Shown here piece by piece: positions 52,297 through 61,691 of a DNA stretch of 64,000 nucleotides. Every line of letters begins with the position of its first letter. Position 1 is the stretch's first letter. Source of the DNA: Deltaproteobacteria bacterium. Its GTDB lineage: Bacteria > Desulfobacterota > Binatia > Binatales > Binataceae. A model generated the notes under the pieces. It ran no database searches. It had not been told where the DNA came from and saw nothing but the letters and a program-made list of their open reading frames with translations. The stretch lies in the NCBI GenBank assembly GCA_003135135.1, contig PLDK01000010.1:103676-167675 (forward strand). Reading direction: 5' to 3'. Made by a program: the position numbers and the translations under genes.

Positions 52297-53511
52297 TCAG
52301 CCCCGGGGCAGTTTGAGGACCCGCTCGCCGATGATGTTGTGCTGAATCTCGCTGGAGCCCGCCGCGATCGTCAACCCGCGCGCCGCGAGCGTCCGATGCA
52401 TCCAGCGGCCGCCATCGATCGCGCCGAGGCTGCCGCCTTCGACGTTGGCGAACGCGCCAAGCATCTCATCGGCGAACATCGCTGCTCTCAAGTTCAGCTC
52501 GGTGGCGAAAAGTTTGCCGAATGAACTCTCCGCGCCCGGCACTTTGCCCTTGAGCTGTGCCGACAGCGAGCGGTGGCGCGACAGCCGCAGGCATCGCGCC
52601 TCGATTGCGAACTGCGCGAGTTTCTGGCGCACGTACGGATGCTTCCACGCGGGGGCGCCCTGGAAATCCACTTTCTTCGCGAGCTCGAGCAGCTCGCCGA
52701 TCGTGCGTTCCACCGGATGGCGCGTGCCGCCGGAAACTCGTTCGTACATGAGCGTCGCGATCGACACCTGCCATCCCGCGTTCAGCTCGCCGACCAGGTT
52801 TTCCTTGGGCACGCGAACGTTGTCGTAAAAAACCTCGTTGAATCCGGCGTCGCCGGTGATCTGAACCAGCGGACGCACCGTAATTCCGGGACTATGCATG
52901 TCGACCAGCAGGTAGGAAATCCCCTTGTGCTTGGGCGCCGCGGGATCGGTGCGGACCAGCAGCACCTGCCAGTCCGCGCGATGTGCCAAACTGGTCCATA
53001 CTTTCTGCCCGTTGATGACGAAGGTGTCGCCGTCGAGCACCGCACGCGTCTGCAGGGCCGCGAGATCGGAGCCCGCGCCGGGTTCGGAATAACCCTGGCA
53101 CCAGATTTCCTCGCCGGTCAGCATCTTGAGCAAGTAGCGCTTTTTCTGCTGCTCGGTGCCCAGATGCATGATGGTCGGGCCGATTCGATCGATCGCGAGT
53201 TGATTGGCGCCGTAGAGCGGCAGCGCGAGCCGTAAGACTTCGTCCTGGTAGATGGCCTGGTCGATCATGCTCGCGCCGCCTCCGCCCCATTCCTTGGGCC
53301 AGTGCAACGCTACGTAACCCGCCTTGTAGAGCCGGCGATGGTAGTCGAGCAGTTGATTCCATCGCCCGTCGTCGCGAACGTCGAGCAGGCTGGCGGTCGA
53401 GCCGCCGAGATCCTCGCCCGTACGCCCGAAGGCTTCGGCGGAGTTCTTTTCGAGCCAGCGCCGCAGTTCGGCGCGAAATTTTTCCTGTTCCGGCGTGTAG
53501 CTGAAATCCAT
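52297..53511 (-). CDS. Acyl-CoA dehydrogenase
   Basis: A 404-residue flavoprotein of the acyl-CoA dehydrogenase superfamily, which introduces an alpha-beta double bond in acyl-CoA. FAD-contact segments WCQGYSEPGAGSDLA (about 138-152) and GQKVWTSLAHRAD are present, and the C-terminal motif AAGSSEIQHNIIGERVLKLPRG is split over the last 22 residues. The layout matches the FadE subgroups typical of complex acyl chains, so the substrate is open. It probably works with the crotonases elsewhere in the window. Confidence 0.92.
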   Translation of the reverse strand: MDFSYTPEQEKFRAELRRWLEKNSAEAFGRTGEDLGGSTASLLDVRDDGRWNQLLDYHRRLYKAGYVALHWPKEWGGGGASMIDQAIYQDEVLRLALPLYGANQLAIDRIGPTIMHLGTEQQKKRYLLKMLTGEEIWCQGYSEPGAGSDLAALQTRAVLDGDTFVINGQKVWTSLAHRADWQVLLVRTDPAAPKHKGISYLLVDMHSPGITVRPLVQITGDAGFNEVFYDNVRVPKENLVGELNAGWQVSIATLMYERVSGGTRHPVERTIGELLELAKKVDFQGAPAWKHPYVRQKLAQFAIEARCLRLSRHRSLSAQLKGKVPGAESSFGKLFATELNLRAAMFADEMLGAFANVEGGSLGAIDGGRWMHRTLAARGLTIAAGSSEIQHNIIGERVLKLPRG

Positions 53512-53652
53512 CGGATGCTCCGCTTGGTTGGTCCGCGGGCGGCCTCGTCGATAGTCGAACTCTTATGCTACATACCAGACGATGCCAAAGCGTGAAACCG
53601 CGCGGGCCTTCAATTGATCCCGCGCCGGTCAAGAAGAGTCTGAGAGGAGCCG

Positions 53653-54195
53653 ATGGGTTTATTCGACGCCTACTCTCAGTCGTCCTTCAAGACGTTGCGC
53701 GATGGCCGGATGGCCTTCCACCCGCACCTTGCTGGCCGTGGATATATGGTTTCGGCCGACCAAAGAGCGGTTCTGCGCCGTTACATGATCGGTGCGGCGA
53801 TATGCAGTCCAGTGCTCGGTGTGATGGGTGCGGAGGCGAGCAGGCTCTGGAATTACCCTATCAATATCATCCTGATCATCTTGGTCCTTTCGCTTTTTGC
53901 CGCGGGAAACTACAGTGGCCTGTGGTGGCTGACGAGGAACCTCGAGCGCGCGCCAGCCGATGAACGACTAACGCTCCGCGGCCGCTACCGCACTCAAGCC
54001 CAACATCTCGGCTGGGCATCGCTGTGGTTTCTGGAAATCGGCAGCGGGATTTGTGTCGTGGTCGGGCTGCTCATCGCGGCAACCGCGGACGATGCATATG
54101 CGCTGTCGGCTGGCCTGGCAGGCGCTGTATTTTTTGGGCTCTGCGCTTGGGCGGGTGGTTACATGCTTTGGGTCAAAAGCAGCAAGCCGCTCTAA
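53653..54195 (+). CDS. Hypothetical membrane protein
   Basis: A 180-residue protein with four hydrophobic segments at about 45-60, 68-85, 118-142 and 150-172, hence a small inner-membrane protein. GAGAGGAG stands before the ATG, a strong SD. No family is recognised. It stands alone between the acyl-CoA dehydrogenase and vapBC. Confidence 0.65.
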   Translation: MGLFDAYSQSSFKTLRDGRMAFHPHLAGRGYMVSADQRAVLRRYMIGAAICSPVLGVMGAEASRLWNYPINIILIILVLSLFAAGNYSGLWWLTRNLERAPADERLTLRGRYRTQAQHLGWASLWFLEIGSGICVVVGLLIAATADDAYALSAGLAGAVFFGLCAWAGGYMLWVKSSKPL

Positions 54196-54236
54196 TCCCC
54201 GCGCCCGCGTTAATGGCGTACCTGACCGTTTACCGC

Positions 54237-54259
54237 GATATACACTTTTGGTATATATC
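54237..54259 (+). promoter_or_regulatory. Candidate VapB operator over the vapBC promoter
   Basis: ATATAC (54238-54243) and GTATAT (54251-54256) form a 6-bp inverted repeat with a 7-base spacer, ending nine bases before the vapB ATG. The right arm TATATA can also serve as a -10. Palindromes of this kind are the autoregulation sites of vapBC operons in the family. Confidence 0.5.
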
Positions 54260-54264
54260 AGGTC

Positions 54265-54501
54265 ATGATCAAGCGCGAAACCGCAAAAGTCTTCAAAACC
54301 GGCCGCAGCCAGGCGGTTCGGATTCCAAAGCGGTTCAGGTTCTCCACCGATGAAGTATTCATCGAGCCCGACGGAGATAGCGTAATCCTGACACCGCGCC
54401 CGCGTTCCTGGAAAGAATATTTCGCCAGCGCGCCGCGGCTGCCCGCCGGCTTTCCCAAACGGCTCCGCGACCGGCGGCCCGAGAAAGTGGAGCCGCTCTA
54501 A
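54265..54501 (+). CDS. vapB: Antitoxin VapB (AbrB-type)
   Basis: A 78-residue antitoxin. The AbrB/MazE DNA-binding swapped-hairpin segment [20 protein letters not shown] sits at 7-26; the C-terminal half ([12 protein letters not shown]) should wrap the toxin. The toxin start follows with no gap (stop at 54499-54501, GTG at 54502). Confidence 0.92.
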   Translation: MIKRETAKVFKTGRSQAVRIPKRFRFSTDEVFIEPDGDSVILTPRPRSWKEYFASAPRLPAGFPKRLRDRRPEKVEPL

Positions 54502-54903
54502 GTGCCGCGCCTGATGCTGGACACCGACATTTGCGTGGATGTGATGCGCGGGCGGTCGCCGGCGATTCGAAATCGCCTCGAGCGCACGAATCGAGAAGAA
54601 GTTGCGGTGTCGTCAATTGTCGCGGCCGAACTCTGGACCGGGGTTTCGAAGTCTATCCATCCTGACCGATCGAGAGACGCCGTCCGCGCCTTCCTGGCGT
54701 ACGTCACAGTCCTCGATTGGCCGGCTGAAGCGGCTGCGACATACGGCGCGATCAGGGCGCAGCTCGAGGCGGCGGGTCACTCCATCGGAGCAATGGACCT
54801 GCTGATCGCCGCGCACGCGGTTCATGAAAAAGCGACCCTCGTTACGCGCAATCAATCTGAATTCCGCCGCGTCAGCGGACTGCGGGTCGAGAGCTGGACC
54901 TGA
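54502..54903 (+). CDS. vapC: Toxin VapC (PIN-domain ribonuclease)
   Basis: A 133-residue PIN endoribonuclease. Acidic residues: Asp in MLDTDICVD, Glu in VAAELWTG, and Asp in IGAMDLLIAAH; the C-terminal TRNQSEFRRVSG matches VapC relatives. The GTG start is directly after vapB. The pair is a type II toxin-antitoxin system, intact by eye. Confidence 0.93.
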   Translation: MPRLMLDTDICVDVMRGRSPAIRNRLERTNREEVAVSSIVAAELWTGVSKSIHPDRSRDAVRAFLAYVTVLDWPAEAAATYGAIRAQLEAAGHSIGAMDLLIAAHAVHEKATLVTRNQSEFRRVSGLRVESWT

Positions 54904-55015
54904 AAGGGACGTCGTCGAGGACGTTCAACCGAGTTCAACGAAGCTTCCGGCTTCGGCATCGATGCCAACGGGGCAGTGTGTCCTTCTAATACATCGCCGG
55001 GGCGATTATTAGGCT

Positions 55016-55044
55016 ATGGCATCGCAAACCCATTGGTGTATGAT
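55016..55044 (+). promoter_or_regulatory. Candidate sigma70-type promoter of icd
   Basis: ATGGCA (55016-55021) and TATGAT (55039-55044) are spaced 17 bases, about 100 bases before the icd ATG. The -10 matches 5 of 6, the -35 4 of 6. Nothing else is recognised in the 54904-55144 gap. Confidence 0.3.
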
Positions 55045-55144
55045 GGCGGGATAATTCTGAGCGCTGCGCCCCGCCGTGAAAAAGTGCAGGTGCGGGTCGC
55101 GTTCGCGCTCAATCATTCAACAAGAGAGGCGAAGCGAGACACCG

Positions 55145-56392
55145 ATGGCATACGAGCACATCAAAGTTCCGAGCAACGGCGAAAAGATTACTCTTGGCGC
55201 CAATCACACCCTGAAAGTTCCTGACCGCCCGATCATTCCGTTTATCGAAGGCGACGGTACCGGCCCCGACATCTGGCGCGCATCGCAGTACGTTTTCGAC
55301 AATGCGGTGAAGAAAATCTACGGCGGCAAGCGCCAGATCGCGTGGATGGAAGTGTACGCGGGCGATAAGCCGTTCAAGAATTGGAAGACCTGGCTGCCCG
55401 ACGAAACCGTCGAGGCATTCCGCGAATTCCTGGTCGGCATCAAGGGCCCGCTGACGACTCCTATTGGCGGCGGCATCCGCTCGCTCAACGTGGCGCTGCG
55501 CCAGATGCTCGATCTCTACGTATGCCTGCGCCCGGTGCGCTACTTCGCGGGCGTGCCCAGTCCGGTCAAGCATCCTGAGAAACTCGACGCCGTAATCTTC
55601 CGCGAGAACACCGAAGACATCTACGCGGGAATCGAATGGCCGGCGGAGTCGCCCGAGGCAAAAAAGGTCATCAAATTCTTGCTCGAGGAAATGGGCGTCA
55701 AGAATATGCGCTTCCCCAATACCTCGGGAATCGGAATCAAATGCATTTCGCGCGAGGGTTCTGAGCGCCTGATTCGCGCCGCGCTTGATTACGCGATTAG
55801 CCACAAGCGCAAGAGCGTGACCTTTGTCCACAAGGGCAACATCATGAAGTACACGGAGGGCGCGTTCCGCGATTGGGGCTACGAACTCGTAAAACGCGAA
55901 TACAAAGGCAAGGCCATTGGATGGGACGATTGCAACGGCAAGCCGCCTGCCGGCCAAATGCTGGTCAAGGATGCGATCGCGGATATCACCCTCCAACAGG
56001 TGCTCACGCGTCCCGATGAATTCGACGTCATCGCCACGATGAACTTGAACGGCGACTTTCTCTCCGATGCGCTCGCGGCGCAGGTCGGCGGACTCGGAAT
56101 CGCTCCCGGCGCCAACATCAACTACCTGACCGGCCACGCGATCTTCGAAGCGACGCATGGCACCGCGCCCAAGTACGCCGACCAGGACAAAGTGAATCCG
56201 GGCTCGGTTATCCTGTCGGGTGTGATGATGTTCGAGCACCTGGGATGGCAGGAAGTTGCCGACGGGATCGTTCGCGGCCTCGAGAAGACCATCGCCAAGA
56301 AAGAGGTGACCTACGACTTCGAGCGGCTGACGACCGGCGCGAAGCTGCTCAAGTGCTCGGAGTTCGGCAAGGCGATCGTGGAGAATATGTAG
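55145..56392 (+). CDS. icd: NADP-dependent isocitrate dehydrogenase
   Basis: A 415-residue TCA-cycle enzyme: isocitrate to 2-oxoglutarate and CO2. Substrate-binding Ser in [12 protein letters not shown], the site phosphorylated by AceK in E. coli, is kept, and [17 protein letters not shown] carries the Lys-Tyr pair typical of NADP preference. The ATG at 55145 is chosen; the frame open to 55076 is not family-like. It has its own terminator, so it is a single unit. Confidence 0.96.
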   Translation: MAYEHIKVPSNGEKITLGANHTLKVPDRPIIPFIEGDGTGPDIWRASQYVFDNAVKKIYGGKRQIAWMEVYAGDKPFKNWKTWLPDETVEAFREFLVGIKGPLTTPIGGGIRSLNVALRQMLDLYVCLRPVRYFAGVPSPVKHPEKLDAVIFRENTEDIYAGIEWPAESPEAKKVIKFLLEEMGVKNMRFPNTSGIGIKCISREGSERLIRAALDYAISHKRKSVTFVHKGNIMKYTEGAFRDWGYELVKREYKGKAIGWDDCNGKPPAGQMLVKDAIADITLQQVLTRPDEFDVIATMNLNGDFLSDALAAQVGGLGIAPGANINYLTGHAIFEATHGTAPKYADQDKVNPGSVILSGVMMFEHLGWQEVADGIVRGLEKTIAKKEVTYDFERLTTGAKLLKCSEFGKAIVENM

Positions 56393-56427
56393 CGCTGCCG
56401 CTCCCTGACTAAGGTCGAATCCTTGAC

Positions 56428-56467
56428 GGGGCTGTCGCGCGCGATGCGCGCCAGCCCCTTTCTCTTT
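56428..56467 (+). terminator. Rho-independent terminator of icd
   Basis: GGGGCTG (56428-56434) pairs with CAGCCCC (56452-56458), then after one mismatch CGCGC (56436-56440) pairs with GCGCG (56446-56450). It is followed by TTTCTCTTT (56459-56467), 36 bases after the icd stop. Confidence 0.85.
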
Positions 56468-56588
56468 GCAGGGGTGCCCCCTGCACCCAATGTTAAGGCC
56501 GCGCTCCGTTGTCGCGCGCGGCCCCTGCCGCCCACCGCGCAGGTGATTCTTCCTTCATGCCGTCGCCAAGGCCAGGGGTCACCCCTGC
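56468..56588. repeat. Mosaic palindromic repeat array F
   Basis: Order: GCAGGGGTGCCCCCTGC (56468-56484), the GCCGCGCTCCGTTGTCGC hairpin (about 56497-56523), GCCGTCGCCAAGGCC (56559-56573), and GGGGTCACCCCTGC (to 56588). It lies directly after the icd terminator. Confidence 0.85.
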
Positions 56589-56647
56589 GGTTCTCTTTTG
56601 CGGCGCTCCTGTTCGATCGCGCGGCGGTCTGCTAAATCGTTTTAGCA

Positions 56648-57388
56648 ATGAACCCACGCCACGCTGCCGCGCTCGCGCTGATCGTGCCCGCTGTATCTTG
56701 CTCAGCATTGATCGGTGTGGCGGCGGCTCAGATTTCGATTACGCCGCCCGCTCCGCAACAGCGCGTCGCACCAGCCAACCCCAAATTTACGGTCGATCAG
56801 CAAGGCAATCTGGTAGCACCAGATGATAAACCGACCGCGGCTCCTGACGCTTCCGGACAAAGCACGCTTGAAATTCCCCCGGTGCCGAAGGAGTTCGAAG
56901 GATGCTGGGAAGGCATGGTCTCCGAGCCCGATTCCTGGCAGCTTTTGGAAGGTCCGCCCCTCGGAGGTTGGATACCGAAGACATTTAGCCTCTGCTTCCG
57001 GAGAATGGGAAACGGACCGTTCACAATCACCTTTCACGACACCAAGCTAGATACCGGGTACGTGTCGGAACGCGGCTATAAGGTCAGCAACTACGACGAG
57101 CAAACCGAAGTTGTTTCCACAGACAGTAGGAATCAGGTCCTATTGCACAGCGTGGCCAGAATGGATCAGCGTGGTAAGCTCTTGGGGCTCTTTCCGGGAC
57201 CGACCCTAACGATTGCCGCAAGCTCCGATATCCGCTGCGTGCTCGTTGACCAGGGTGAGACTATGAACGTCGAATTGTCAGGGGTCGATCGATGTAGCGG
57301 GTCTGAGTTCTGGGGCTGCAACGGCCAGCCTTGGGTGCAGGCGACTTGGCATGCCCAATTTCACCGGACGACAAACACCAGTCCATAA
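56648..57388 (+). CDS. Secreted hypothetical protein
   Basis: A 246-residue protein with a Sec signal ending about residue 27 (GVAAAQ). A Pro-rich linker (to about 75) precedes a beta-rich domain of about 160 residues containing five cysteines (EFEGCWEGMV, FSLCFRRMG, DIRCVLVD, VDRCSGSEFWGCNGQ). No family is recognised. It lies between arrays F and G and is less GC-rich than its neighbours, which may point to transfer. Confidence 0.7.
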   Translation: MNPRHAAALALIVPAVSCSALIGVAAAQISITPPAPQQRVAPANPKFTVDQQGNLVAPDDKPTAAPDASGQSTLEIPPVPKEFEGCWEGMVSEPDSWQLLEGPPLGGWIPKTFSLCFRRMGNGPFTITFHDTKLDTGYVSERGYKVSNYDEQTEVVSTDSRNQVLLHSVARMDQRGKLLGLFPGPTLTIAASSDIRCVLVDQGETMNVELSGVDRCSGSEFWGCNGQPWVQATWHAQFHRTTNTSP

Positions 57389-57454
57389 ACAAAGCTGCGT
57401 AGTGCCGCCGCCAAGTTCCATCAAGTTCGCTCCGCAGCCGCCTTCTCGCCCGCC

Positions 57455-57633
57455 TTGTTGCCCGAGAGGCAACCCCCGGGGGTCCCTCCGCTTCGGTCGG
57501 GATGACACAAAGAGCAGCCGCATCTCTTCTCTCACCCCCTTCTAACAGGCCGTCAGGCCGCATCTTCTCCCACCGTTGGGTGCAGGGGTCACCCCTGCCG
57601 AAGGAAGTGTGAAACCCACCGCGGGTTTCACAT
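57455..57633. repeat. Mosaic palindromic repeat array G
   Basis: Order: a GTTGCC / GGCAAC hairpin (57457-57473), a CCGCTTCGGTCGGGATGACA segment (57488-57507), the GGCCGTCAGGCC module (within 57542-57566), GCAGGGGTCACCCCTGC (57582-57598), and the TGTGAAACCC / GGGTTTCACA palindrome (57608-57632). The last two form the same 53-base unit as in array E, 50 of 53 bases identical. It ends 12 bases before the GTG of the ABC ATPase gene. Confidence 0.88.
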
Positions 57634-57644
57634 ACAATGAAGCA

Positions 57645-58550
57645 GTGGCCTCAACCGTCGAACTCATCCGCGTCCGAAAGTCCTATGGCGGCTTTACCGC
57701 CGTTGACGATCTCTCGTTCGAAATTCCACCAGCGCGCATTTTCGGCCTGCTGGGACCCAACGGCGCCGGCAAGACCAGCACCATCCGCATGATGATCGGC
57801 ATCACCGCCCCCGATTCCGGCTGCGTGCGGCTCTTTGGCGAGCCGCTGCGCCGCCGCGCGATGCGCCGGGTCGGCTATCTGCCCGAGGAACGCGGTTTGT
57901 ACCGCCGGATGACGGTGGGCGACAACCTGGTTTTTCTCGGCCGGCTTGCAGGGCTGTCGGTCGCCACGTCGAGGGAACGAATCGACGCATGGGCGCGGCG
58001 GCTCGAGATTGCGGACTGGGTCGATCGTCGCGTCGAGGAGTTGTCGAAGGGGATGCAGCAGAAGATCCAGTTCATCGCGGCGCTGTTGCACGATCCCGAG
58101 TTGATCGTCATGGATGAGCCGTTCGCCGGCCTCGATCCGGTCAACACGATGCAGCTCAAGGATGTGCTGGTCGGGCTTCGCACGGCGGGAAAGTCGATCC
58201 TGTTCTCGACGCATCGGATGGACCAGGTGGAAAAGCTGTGCGACTCGATCTGCCTGATCGATCGCGGCAAATCGGTGCTGCAAGGGAGCCTGAGCGAGAT
58301 CAAAGCCGGTAACGGCCGGCGCTACGTGCAAATCGACTATGAAGGCGACGGCGGATGCCTGGCCGGCAATCCGCTCATCGATTCGTTGAATGACTACGGC
58401 AATCACGCCGAAATCCGCCTCAAGTCGGATGCCGACCCGCAGGAACTGCTGCGGACGGCGATGCGCGGGTTGCGCGTGATCCGATTCCAGGTGATGGACC
58501 CCTCGCTCGAACAAATCTTTATCGATCTAATAGCCGGCAGAGATGACTGA
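57645..58550 (+). CDS. ABC transporter ATP-binding protein (NatA-like)
   Basis: A 301-residue ATPase with Walker A GPNGAGKT at about 37-44, signature LSKGMQQK, Walker B VMDEPF, and a C-terminal DUF4162 domain. This is the NatA-type class that pairs with a single permease carrying an extracytoplasmic domain. GTG at 57645 is the start; the open frame before it runs through array G and is not part of the protein. It overlaps the permease gene by 8 bases. Confidence 0.93.
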   Translation: MASTVELIRVRKSYGGFTAVDDLSFEIPPARIFGLLGPNGAGKTSTIRMMIGITAPDSGCVRLFGEPLRRRAMRRVGYLPEERGLYRRMTVGDNLVFLGRLAGLSVATSRERIDAWARRLEIADWVDRRVEELSKGMQQKIQFIAALLHDPELIVMDEPFAGLDPVNTMQLKDVLVGLRTAGKSILFSTHRMDQVEKLCDSICLIDRGKSVLQGSLSEIKAGNGRRYVQIDYEGDGGCLAGNPLIDSLNDYGNHAEIRLKSDADPQELLRTAMRGLRVIRFQVMDPSLEQIFIDLIAGRDD

Positions 58551-59817
58551 GTTCTCGATTCACAAAGTCTGGATCATCGCGAAACGGGAATACTTTGAGC
58601 GGGTCAGGACGCGCTCGTTTCTCCTGTCGACGTTCGCGACCCCGGTGTTGATGGGAGCATTTCTGATCCTGCCCGCACTGATCAGCGCATCGATGGCGCG
58701 CGGTATCGTGCGCGACAGCGAGCGCCCGGCGCGAGTCGTGATCGCATGCGACAATCGCGCGCTGGCCGAACTTGCCAGCGGCGAATTGATGCGCCAGCGG
58801 GGTACGCGCTACGAGCCCTCGGTCGTTTCTCCCGCGTCGCCGGCCGAGCACGAGCAACTCGACAAGCACCTCGATGCGGGCGACATCGAGGGCTATGTGT
58901 GGCTCGACGGCCCGGCGCGCGCTTCCCGTCACGTCGTCTTCACGACCGGTCGCATGGGCGACTTCATTCTTGAGCGCCGGCTCGGCGACGCGCTGTCGTA
59001 CGCGTTCGCCGCGGATCGCATGGTGGAGCAGGGCAGCAGCTCCGGCGACGTGGCCGCGACGCTGCAGCCCGTCGACCTCACGGCGGTCCGCGCGGGCAAG
59101 TCGTCCTCGGCGTACAACGCGGTGCGCGGCGCGGCGGTCGTGTTGATTCTCATGTTCGTGATGTTGTTTTCGCTGCTGTCCTACGGCGTGATGGTGATGC
59201 GATCGGTCATGGAAGAAAAGAGCTCGCGCATTACCGAGGTGTTGCTGTGCGCGGCGAGCGCGCAGGAACTGATGACCGGCAAGATTCTCGGCACCGGCAG
59301 CGTCGGCCTGACGCAGATCGCGGCATGGCTTGCGATGGCGGCGTTCGGTGCATCGCGAAGCCTGTACCTCCGCACCACGATGACGGTGCTCGAAGTGGGT
59401 CCGTCGCTGATTGTCTATTTTGTCGTCTTCTACATATTGGGTTACCTGCTGTACAGCGCGATCTTCGCCGCCGTCGGCGCGATCTTCAATTCGATCGATG
59501 AAGCGCAGCAGTGGAACTTCGTGATCATCCTGCCGCTGATCGCTGCGTCGGGATTGATTCTGCCGGTGGCTACGTCATCGGACTCGCCGGTCTCGGTGGC
59601 GGTTTCGTTATTTCCGTTCTGCTCGCCGATCCTGATGTTCGAGCGCCTCGCGGTCCACGATCCGCCGCGATGGCAGCTGGCGCTGTCATTGCTGTTGCTG
59701 GTCGCGACGATTGGCGCGGTGATGTTCATCAGCGGGCGAATCTACCGAATCGGAATTTTGATGTACGGCAAGCGCCCCACGATTCGCGAGCTCTCGCGAT
59801 GGCTCCGCCACGCTTGA
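58543..59817 (+). CDS. ABC-2 transporter permease (NatB-like)
   Basis: A 424-residue permease. One N-terminal membrane helix, a large extracytoplasmic domain (about 55-190), then five to six helices in the last half, with MRSVMEEKSSRITEVLL as the ABC-2 coupling motif. Pairs with the ATPase upstream in an exporter of the NatAB/YhaP type, whose known cargo include sodium and various drugs; the cargo here is unknown. Confidence 0.9.
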   Translation: MTEFSIHKVWIIAKREYFERVRTRSFLLSTFATPVLMGAFLILPALISASMARGIVRDSERPARVVIACDNRALAELASGELMRQRGTRYEPSVVSPASPAEHEQLDKHLDAGDIEGYVWLDGPARASRHVVFTTGRMGDFILERRLGDALSYAFAADRMVEQGSSSGDVAATLQPVDLTAVRAGKSSSAYNAVRGAAVVLILMFVMLFSLLSYGVMVMRSVMEEKSSRITEVLLCAASAQELMTGKILGTGSVGLTQIAAWLAMAAFGASRSLYLRTTMTVLEVGPSLIVYFVVFYILGYLLYSAIFAAVGAIFNSIDEAQQWNFVIILPLIAASGLILPVATSSDSPVSVAVSLFPFCSPILMFERLAVHDPPRWQLALSLLLLVATIGAVMFISGRIYRIGILMYGKRPTIRELSRWLRHA

Positions 59818-59980
59818 GTACGGCGGGGGGGCGTACCGCCCGAGCCGTCACAGAGAGCCCGATCAGATTGCTTCACAACGTCATCAAACGCTGCTATCTA
59901 TCGGACAATTGGGGGGCACCTCCGGGCGGCACCCGCGATGCGGTGAGGGCGGCGGTCTGGTTGCCTCAGCCGCTTAAGTC

Positions 59981-60009
59981 TTGCTCATTAGCAAACACAC
60001 GAATATAAG
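59981..60009 (+). promoter_or_regulatory. Candidate sigma70-type promoter of mdh-sdhCAB
   Basis: TTGCTC (59981-59986) and TATAAG (60004-60009) are spaced by 17 bases, 43 bases upstream of the mdh ATG. The -10 matches 5 of 6. The rest of the 59818-60052 gap has nothing recognised. Confidence 0.45.
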
Positions 60010-60052
60010 GTAGGCTTCAGAAAAGGAACGACCCGAAGTTAGGGAGCAACCC

Positions 60053-61000
60053 ATGGCTCGGAAAAAAATTGCGTTCATCGGAGCGGGTAATGTCGGCGCG
60101 ACTTGCGCCCATCTATGCTTCCTGCGCGGACTCGGCGATATCGTGCTCTACGACATCATCGACGGACTGCCGCAGGGCAAAGCGCTGGACATGCTCGAAT
60201 CGGCGCCGGTGCTCGGCATCGACGCCAACGTCATCGGCGGCACCGACATCAAGCTCATCGAGGGCGCCGATTGCTGCGTCGTCACATCGGGCTCGCCGCG
60301 CAAACCCGGCATGAGCCGTGACGACCTGCTCAAGATAAACGCCGCGGTGATGACCGACGTCGGCGCCGCAATCAAGAAACACGCGCCCGGCGCTTTCGTG
60401 ATCGCGGTGACCAATCCGCTCGACGCGATGGTTACGCAGCTCAAGCGCGTGACCGGTTTCGCGAAAAGCCGGATCGTCGGGCAGGCGGGCGTGCTTGACT
60501 CGGCGCGCTACCGCACCTTTCTGGCGTCGGAACTGGCCGTGTCGGTGGAAAGTATTTCCGCGATGGTGCTCGGCGGGCACGGCGACGACATGGTGCCCAT
60601 TCGCAGCTACACGACGGTCGGCGGCCAGCCGGTCGAACGCCTGGTCGGGGCGAAGCGGCTGGAGGAAATCGAGAAGCGCACGCGAGGCGGTGGCGGCGAG
60701 ATCGTCCAGCTGATGAAGACTTCGTCGTATTACGCGGCAGGAGCCGCGGCTTACAAAATGGTCGAGGCGTACATGCTCGATCGCAAACAAGTGCTGCCGT
60801 GCGCCGCGTTTCTTGACGGCGAATACGGCGTGAAGGGACTCTTTGCGGGAGTACCGGTCGTGATCGGCGCGGGCGGCGTCGAGCGCGTTGTCGAAATTCA
60901 GCTGAGCGCCGCCGAAAAGGCAGCCTTCGACAGTTCGGTGGCACACGTGCGCGAACTGGTCGAGGCAATGGACAAGGTAATCGCGGCCGCACAGGGCTAG
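60053..61000 (+). CDS. mdh: Malate dehydrogenase (LDH-like type)
   Basis: A 315-residue NAD enzyme of the TCA cycle, from the LDH-like MDH group. Rossmann motif [11 protein letters not shown] at 9-19, catalytic Arg/Asp region, and His in GGHGDDMVP near 178. AGGGAG before the ATG. It is followed by sdhC after 17 bases, a common TCA cluster in deltaproteobacteria-type genomes. Confidence 0.94.
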   Translation: MARKKIAFIGAGNVGATCAHLCFLRGLGDIVLYDIIDGLPQGKALDMLESAPVLGIDANVIGGTDIKLIEGADCCVVTSGSPRKPGMSRDDLLKINAAVMTDVGAAIKKHAPGAFVIAVTNPLDAMVTQLKRVTGFAKSRIVGQAGVLDSARYRTFLASELAVSVESISAMVLGGHGDDMVPIRSYTTVGGQPVERLVGAKRLEEIEKRTRGGGGEIVQLMKTSSYYAAGAAAYKMVEAYMLDRKQVLPCAAFLDGEYGVKGLFAGVPVVIGAGGVERVVEIQLSAAEKAAFDSSVAHVRELVEAMDKVIAAAQG

Positions 61001-61017
61001 CGATTCGGGAAAGGCTT

Positions 61018-61680
61018 ATGGCAGAAGCAGAGGCAGTTGCGGCGCCTGCGATCGCGGCAGGGATGACGGCAGACGAGCGGCACTGGCTGCTGCGCAGGTT
61101 GCACTCGCTGTCGGGAATCATTCCGATCGGCGGATTCTTATTTTTCCACTTCTTCGAAAACGCCTTCGTCCTTAAGGGCGGCGCGATGTGGTGGAAGGAA
61201 ACCGAGTTCACCCGCAATCTCCCGTTTCAGATCGCGGTCGAAGCGTTCGTCCTGTGGATTCCGATTCTCTACCATGCGATTTACGGATTGGTCATTACCG
61301 CCACCGCGCGGCCCAACGACTACCCCTACGAGCGCAACTACCAGTACACTTTGCAGCGCATCACCGGGATACTCGCGTTCCTGTTTATCGGCTTTCACGT
61401 CCTCTCGACGCGCGGGGTCTACTACGCCACCGGCGTCGAGGCGGATTACCTGCGGATGCATAACTTCATGATGAATCCGCTGATCCTGACCGCTTACGTG
61501 GTCGGGACGCTGGCCTGCGTCTATCACCTGACCAACGGCATTTTCACCTTCACGATCACGTGGGGAATTGCGGTCGGCCCCAAGGCGCAAACGCTGGTGA
61601 ACCGCGCGTGCATCGCGCTGTTTATCATCATGGCGATCGTCGGCGTTTCAATTCTGGTCGCATTTCGCGCACCCGCCTGA
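61018..61680 (+). CDS. sdhC: Succinate dehydrogenase cytochrome b subunit (single large type)
   Basis: A 220-residue membrane anchor with five helices and histidines in HSLSGIIP, FHFFEN, LYHAIYG, GFHVLS and YHLTNG, fit for two hemes. This is the large cytochrome b558 (type B) form, with one subunit in place of SdhC and SdhD, and indeed no sdhD follows. It carries quinone electrons for the SdhAB module. Confidence 0.92.
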   Translation: MAEAEAVAAPAIAAGMTADERHWLLRRLHSLSGIIPIGGFLFFHFFENAFVLKGGAMWWKETEFTRNLPFQIAVEAFVLWIPILYHAIYGLVITATARPNDYPYERNYQYTLQRITGILAFLFIGFHVLSTRGVYYATGVEADYLRMHNFMMNPLILTAYVVGTLACVYHLTNGIFTFTITWGIAVGPKAQTLVNRACIALFIIMAIVGVSILVAFRAPA

Positions 61681-61691
61681 GGAGAGAACCA

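Noticed and set aside
57576-57644. Upstream extension of the ABC ATPase through array G
   Set aside because: It translates repeat DNA; the family N-terminus begins at the GTG at 57645.
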